A stretch of 64,000 nucleotides of DNA, taken from the NCBI GenBank assembly GCA_902826835.1, contig CADEGH010000013.1, positions 48,914-112,913 on the forward strand, read 5' to 3'. The DNA comes from an uncultured bacterium. GTDB taxonomy: Bacteria > Planctomycetota > GCA-002687715. A program made the translations under genes and the position numbers. How positions within the stretch are numbered: position 1 is the stretch's first letter; each line of letters starts with the position of its first letter. Under the pieces are notes generated by a model. It did not search any database and was not told the origin of the DNA. It saw only the letters and a list, made by a program, of their open reading frames with translations. Below, one piece after another: positions 60,630 to 64,000 of this stretch.

Positions 60630-61771
60630 TCGCCACGCTGGCGCGCTGACTGGAGAAGAAGGAACCCCGCCAGGAGGACGAGACCGCTCGCACTCCCGAA
60701 GATCCAAGCGGCTGGCCAGTCGCCGCGAACGCGCCCGACCAAGAATCCCCCGAGTCCGTACCCGGCCGACAGGGTGATGCCGAAACACGCTTGCCCGAAG
60801 GTTCGATTCTCGGGGGAGACGTAAGCGGCCAGGAGTTGCAACACGCTCGCGTACCACAGGCCGAAGCTCACTCCGTGGGTGAGCTGCAAAACCAAGAGCG
60901 GGATCTCGGTGGAGAAGTGCACGATGAGCAGCCAACGCAGCGCCGACACCGCCACGCTGATTCCGGCGAGGCGATAGGCCGAATGGTGGGAAAGCCAGCG
61001 CGGCGCCCACGCAAAGACCACGACTTCCGAGAGGATTCCCACCGCCAGGAGTCGACCGTAGGCGGCGTTCGAAAGACCGATGTCCTCGAAGTAGCAGCTC
61101 CCGAAGATCTCGTAGGGGGCGAACGAAATTCCGACGAGGAGCTGCGCGCCGAGGGCCCCTCGCACGGGCCGGAGCTTTAGGAATCCGAAGGACTGGACCG
61201 GCTCGCCGCGTTCCGCGCGAATCTGGGTGTCCGGCAGCCACCAAGTCACGAGATGGAAGAGCGTCATGAACGCGACCGCAGCGTCGATGATGCGCCGGGG
61301 TTCGCCTTCGCGGAGTAGGCCGACCAGGAGCGCGGCCGTTCCGTAGCCGAGGGTGCCGTACAAACGAGTCGAGCCGAACCGATGGCGATCCGGTCCCAAG
61401 GCGTCAATCGTCGTCGCGTCCAACAACATCACGTGGGGATGCGCGAGCCCCGCGTGCAGCACCATGAGGAAGAAGGCGGCGCCCTGGTCCCGGGCGACGA
61501 GCCAGCCAAGGGTGCTGCCGATCGCGAGCAAGCTGAGTCCGCGTTGGAACCGCCTTCGGCAGTGCCAGCGGTCGGCGAGTCGCGCGAAGGTGGATCCGAA
61601 CGTGATGAGGCCCGCTACCAGGAGCAGCGCCAGGGTGCCGGCGGTGGCGCTCGAGTGCCCGAGGCCGCGGGTGACCCAGTTGGTCCACAGGGGTCCGAAG
61701 GTACCGAGGTAGAGGAAATAGACGAAATATCCGACCCGCAGGCGGAGGAGGGTCGAAGCGGCAGCGCGCAT
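60584..61771 (-). CDS. MFS_1-like major facilitator transporter
   Basis: A 395-residue membrane protein with about twelve transmembrane helices and the pattern of the LacY/nucleoside-permease-related MFS_1-like group: YFVYFLYLGTFGPLWTNWV, ARLADRWHCRRRFQRGL and a late GVSFGLWYASVLQLLAAYV. The substrate is unknown. The first 90 bp region of the coding sequence (61653-61742) has a near-identical copy at 63858-63947. Its 3' end overlaps the APC permease gene. Confidence 0.85.
   Translation of the reverse strand: MRAAASTLLRLRVGYFVYFLYLGTFGPLWTNWVTRGLGHSSATAGTLALLLVAGLITFGSTFARLADRWHCRRRFQRGLSLLAIGSTLGWLVARDQGAAFFLMVLHAGLAHPHVMLLDATTIDALGPDRHRFGSTRLYGTLGYGTAALLVGLLREGEPRRIIDAAVAFMTLFHLVTWWLPDTQIRAERGEPVQSFGFLKLRPVRGALGAQLLVGISFAPYEIFGSCYFEDIGLSNAAYGRLLAVGILSEVVVFAWAPRWLSHHSAYRLAGISVAVSALRWLLIVHFSTEIPLLVLQLTHGVSFGLWYASVLQLLAAYVSPENRTFGQACFGITLSAGYGLGGFLVGRVRGDWPAAWIFGSASGLVLLAGFLLLQSARQRGDQPESAEPTRRNRAT
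61653..61742. repeat. 90-bp direct repeat, copy 1 (inside the MFS gene)
   Basis: Matches 63858-63947 in the same orientation at a constant offset of 2205 bp, with three mismatches by eye. This copy encodes the first helix of the MFS transporter. Confidence 0.92.
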
Positions 61772-61877
61772 CGCTCGGAGTTAGCACCGCGGGGCCGGCG
61801 CTTCATGGGCTGCTAGGGACATCGGCTATGATGCGGGCGAACGGGAGCGTCAGGCTCCCTCCATAGAGACAATCATC

Positions 61878-62430
61878 ATGAATGCCAGTCGGAAGTTGGT
61901 GATGGGGATCGTCCTGGCTTGGGCGATCGTTGCGACCCCGAGCATGGGACAGACCCTGCCGGCGGGCTTCACCCGCGACAATCAAGGTCATCGCCCAGGG
62001 CAGCGTCGGGACGCTCGGAACCGTCCCGAACATGTACATCGGAGCCAGCTGGGGCCTCCAGGATATCGCGGTGGATCCGGGCTGGCCGGGCGCGGCCCTA
62101 CCTCTACGCCTATTGGACCTACAGCACGCCGCGGGGCAAGCGCATCTCGCGCTTCGAGGTGACTGGGGCGGTGGCAATTCTCGCGCCCCTGCCGTCCTTG
62201 ATCGCCCTCGATGGCCTGGGTCTGCTCGGCCCTCCGCTGCCCGGCCTCTCCACCGGTTCCCCCACTCCCACCTGGTCGCTCACCGTCCCCAATTTCCCCG
62301 TCCTCGGCGGCCAAACCTTCGCCTTCCAGGTCTACGCCATCGACTCCTCCCTCGCCCCTTCCCTCACCTCCCTCCTCATCACCAACTCCGTCCAGCTCAC
62401 CATCAACGGAGTGGTGGGGAGAGACCGGAT
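61878..62430 (+). pseudogene. Frameshifted remnant of a secreted protein gene
   Basis: ATG 61878 opens a clear signal peptide (VMGIVLAWAIVATPSMGQ) and GFTRD. The likely continuation, TIKVIAQGSVGTLGTVPNMY and ASWGLQDIAVDPGWPGA, lies in a second frame from about 61978. PYLYAYWTYSTPRGKR onward lies in a third frame from about 62095. The last part (FAFQVYAIDSSLAPSLTS to SVQLTIN) resembles the C-terminal domain at 54621. Two frameshifts and a junction with the ATPase gene near 62430 make it non-functional, unless the shifts are sequencing errors. Codons are strongly C-ending from 62230. Confidence 0.7.
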
Positions 62431-62440
62431 TGGACACTCG

Positions 62441-63634
62441 CTACTCTTCCCGCCATGCAGCGCCGGGCATGATTCGCTTCATGTAGTGATCGAATAGGGG
62501 CACGGTGAATGCGGTGTCACCGTGTGACGGGCTCCATATCATGCCTTTTTCTATGAGGTGGGCTCGGGTGGGTGCGAGACTCTGCACCTTTCGCTTGAGG
62601 TTGACTGCTACATCTCCGGATCGGTGAGGACCGGCTCCGAGATCGGCCATCGCCCGAAGATAGCGGCGCTCGGCTGGCGTGAGTCTGTCGAATCGAACCC
62701 GGAAGAACCCCTCGTCGAGCGAACCCAAGGTGGCACGCGACGCCCGTTCCACGTCGTCTGGCGTAATGGGGGATCGTTCAGCCAGGTCCCAAGTGTGTTT
62801 TCCCCACTCTTGGAGAAAGTAGGGGTACCCTTGAGTCTGGTTCCATATGGAGTCCAGTGACGCGGCCTCGAACTCGACTCCCTCCTCTCGCGCAGGAGTC
62901 ACCAGGGCAATTCTCGCCTGCTCGGAGTCCAGTGGGCCTACGGTGGGGAACGAGAAAAGCCGTTCCGCGTAAGACTTAGCCCTTCCCATCTGCCCTCTCA
63001 ACTGAGGCAACCCGGCTCCGAACAAGGCCAGCGGAAGCTGCTGCTGGGTGCAACGATGGAGCGCTACGATCAGAGCAGCCAGTTGGTCCTCGGCGACGTA
63101 CTGGAGCTCATCAATAAAGAGAAGGAGTCCGGACCCGGCGTTTCGAGCGGCTGTGCAGCACGCTTCCAGTAGGGCGAACAAATCGTGGTCCAGGTCACCG
63201 GCGTCCGCTAATCCGACTTCGGGTTCTGCATCCGCCGTTACCTCAAGGTCACCATACTTGATGCGGAATGCCCGTATGAAGCCGGCCAAGGCACGAAGAC
63301 CCCTCTTCGCGTGGTCTTTCGCCCGGTCCGTCGAGCTGAGACGTAAGAGAGCGAGACGCAGTTCCGGGGCGAGCAAGGCGGGGAGGGAGCGTTTCTCGGG
63401 GGCCTCCGCTGAAATGCACTGGTAGTCCGCGGACTGCGCCTCGGACCGAATCTTGCCCAGAAGCACGGTCTTTCCGACTCCCCTCAGGCCTACCAGGAGC
63501 ATGCTCTGGGCGTTCAGGCCATTCTTGATCCGTTTGAGCGCGATTCGCGCCTGACCCATGAGAGCATCACGTCCCGCCAACTCTGGCGGAACCGTTCCGG
63601 CTCCGGGTGCGAAAGGATTGACTGAGGGGTCCAT
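62441..63634 (-). CDS. P-loop ATPase (AAA/archaeal-ATPase-like), probably acquired
   Basis: A 397-residue protein. Walker A is GLRGVGKT (residues 49-56) and Walker B is GLLLFIDE. The downstream FGAGLPQLRGQMGRAKSYAERLF, quoted in part as FGAGLPQLRGQM, is a sensor-like strand, and a winged-helix-like C-terminus (LTPAERRYLRAMADLG; FTVPLFDHYMKRIM) follows. Such AAA_16-type ATPases are often found alone on mobile or defence-like islands; the partner is unknown. Its codon use is less GC-biased than its neighbours. It lies between remnants of a secreted gene and a copied MFS fragment. The start is ATG 63634, close to the predicted transcription start. Confidence 0.8.
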   Translation of the reverse strand: MDPSVNPFAPGAGTVPPELAGRDALMGQARIALKRIKNGLNAQSMLLVGLRGVGKTVLLGKIRSEAQSADYQCISAEAPEKRSLPALLAPELRLALLRLSSTDRAKDHAKRGLRALAGFIRAFRIKYGDLEVTADAEPEVGLADAGDLDHDLFALLEACCTAARNAGSGLLLFIDELQYVAEDQLAALIVALHRCTQQQLPLALFGAGLPQLRGQMGRAKSYAERLFSFPTVGPLDSEQARIALVTPAREEGVEFEAASLDSIWNQTQGYPYFLQEWGKHTWDLAERSPITPDDVERASRATLGSLDEGFFRVRFDRLTPAERRYLRAMADLGAGPHRSGDVAVNLKRKVQSLAPTRAHLIEKGMIWSPSHGDTAFTVPLFDHYMKRIMPGAAWREE

Positions 63635-63639
63635 GGGGG

Positions 63640-63668
63640 ACTATACCGAGTTTATTGTGGTTTATCAA
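63640..63668 (-). promoter_or_regulatory. Sigma-70-type promoter of the ATPase gene, likely leaderless
   Basis: On the minus strand TTGATA (63663-63668) and TATAGT (63640-63645) are separated by 17 bases. This is a near-consensus housekeeping promoter. The expected first transcribed base is about 63633-63634, the A of the start codon, and no ribosome-binding site fits in the 5 bases upstream. The mRNA would therefore start at or next to AUG. Confidence 0.7.
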
Positions 63669-63683
63669 AACTTGATAAACTCG
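63647..63683. promoter_or_regulatory. Nested palindromes over the ATPase promoter (candidate operator)
   Basis: GTTTATCAA (63660-63668) and TTGATAAAC (63672-63680) form a perfect 9-3-9 inverted repeat that includes the -35 box. CGAGTTTAT (63647-63655) and ATAAACTCG (63675-63683) form a second perfect 9-bp pair sharing the right arm. A dimeric repressor bound here would block the promoter. The regulator is not identified. Confidence 0.65.
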
Positions 63684-63729
63684 ACATACATCGACGTAAG
63701 TACTTCAGCGCTATGGTTTTGGATCTATG

Positions 63730-63860
63730 TTAAGGGATCGTGAGGCGGGAGGTGCCGGTGAGGTCGGCGGGGGCTTGGGTCAGGGGGTTTAAGGACAGGC
63801 CGGCCAGGTAGAAGGAGAGGCCGGAGAGGAGGGGATCCGGAGGTAAGTAGATCCGAGGAG
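63730..63860 (-). pseudogene. C-terminal remnant of a secreted protein
   Basis: Read on the minus strand from about 63860 to TAA 63730-63732, the frame gives TPRIYLPPDPLLSGLSFYL, then AGLSLNPLTQAPADLTGT and SRLTIP. This is the tail type seen at 2-97 and 54621. Upstream it runs into the copied MFS sequence in a different frame, so no intact N-terminal part remains. It shows the same C-ending codon bias as the remnant near 62.3 kb. Confidence 0.6.
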
Positions 63861-63947
63861 TGTCCGAGGCCGCGGGTGACCCAGTTGGTCCACAGGGGTC
63901 CGAAGGTATCGAGGTAGAGGAAATAGACGAAATATCCGACCCTCAGG
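63858..63947. repeat. 90-bp direct repeat, copy 2
   Basis: Near-identical to 61653-61742 (three mismatches by eye). On the minus strand it still encodes the transporter's first helix with one Gly to Asp change, but it lacks a start and the rest of the gene. The last 53 bases of the window (63948-64000) show nothing recognisable. Confidence 0.92.
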
Positions 63948-64000
63948 GAGATACTTTCAAGAGTTGTGTTCTGGCCGAGGACTTCAGGCGGCGTTCCTTG

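Noticed and set aside
1..64000. Insertion sequences, integrases, prophage or CRISPR-Cas genes
   Set aside because: No transposase, integrase, cas or phage structural motif was found in any frame read; the ATPase patch at 62-64 kb is the only mobile-looking region.

Overview
The window is GC-rich bacterial chromosome with about 54 genes packed tightly on both strands. The organism is most likely a member of the Planctomycetota. This is inferred from the large secreted proteins with shared beta-rich C-terminal domains, a HExxH protein fused to a LamG-like domain, several prenyltransferase-repeat proteins, HEAT/von Willebrand proteins and an M43 pappalysin-type protease. No rRNA or taxon-defining gene is present. 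Gene junctions are extremely tight. Ten same-strand junctions are 4-base start/stop overlaps (ATGA, once GTGA, once CTGA). Four convergent pairs have their stop codons fused as TGATCA with no base between them.

Layout. 1-2.2 kb: the tail of a secreted protein and an M43 protease. 2.2-9.9 kb (minus): a chained operon of VWA/HEAT protein, lipoprotein, RNase D, TIM-barrel isomerase, WecA-like phosphoglycosyltransferase and O-antigen ligase/polymerase. 9.9-16.4 kb: two membrane proteins, a PLP dehydratase, a secreted protein, an aldo/keto reductase and small proteins, followed by tRNA-Trp. 16.7-18.4 kb: a large secreted protein and a terminator. 18.5-20.4 kb (minus): a bufferin-type RiPP cassette with a Cys-rich lipoprotein precursor, a DUF692 oxidative enzyme and its DUF2063 partner. 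20.5-29.3 kb: an SDR, then a plus-strand run of DoxX, VOC protein, GH63-like glucosidase, type II NADH dehydrogenase, subtilase with a carbohydrate-binding domain, and aquaporin. 29.2-32.8 kb: a secreted protein, an ECF sigma factor with a double-zinc-finger anti-sigma factor, and a lipoprotein. 32.8-39.2 kb (minus): Kup, a HExxH protein and a TlpA-like thiol oxidoreductase. 39.3-46.2 kb: acyl-CoA ligase, carbonic anhydrase, a glycoside hydrolase and a prenyltransferase-repeat protein. 46.4-50.6 kb: a pentaheme cytochrome c, a second prenyltransferase-repeat protein and a coiled-coil lipoprotein. 50.7-54.5 kb (minus): DUF309, LemA, a membrane protein, a peroxiredoxin, an esterase and a VOC protein. 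54.6-61.8 kb: a beta-propeller secreted protein, a HEAT protein, and APC and MFS transporters. 61.8-64 kb: a rearranged patch with a frameshifted secreted-protein remnant, a P-loop ATPase under an operator-covered promoter, another C-terminal remnant, and a 90-bp copy of the MFS gene's 5' end.

The most notable result is two probable selenoproteins. A TlpA-like protein has UGA at the first Cys of its WCGPC motif (codon 33152-33154). An AhpC-type peroxiredoxin has UGA at its peroxidatic Cys (codon 52986-52988). Each UGA is followed, 20-32 nt downstream, by a perfect 8-bp hairpin with G at the start of the loop, as expected of a bacterial SECIS. No selenocysteine machinery (selA, selB, selC, selD) lies in the window, so the genome is predicted to encode it elsewhere. 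The second notable system is the bufferin-like cassette, whose precursor carries a lipobox and six Cys at an exact 18-residue period.
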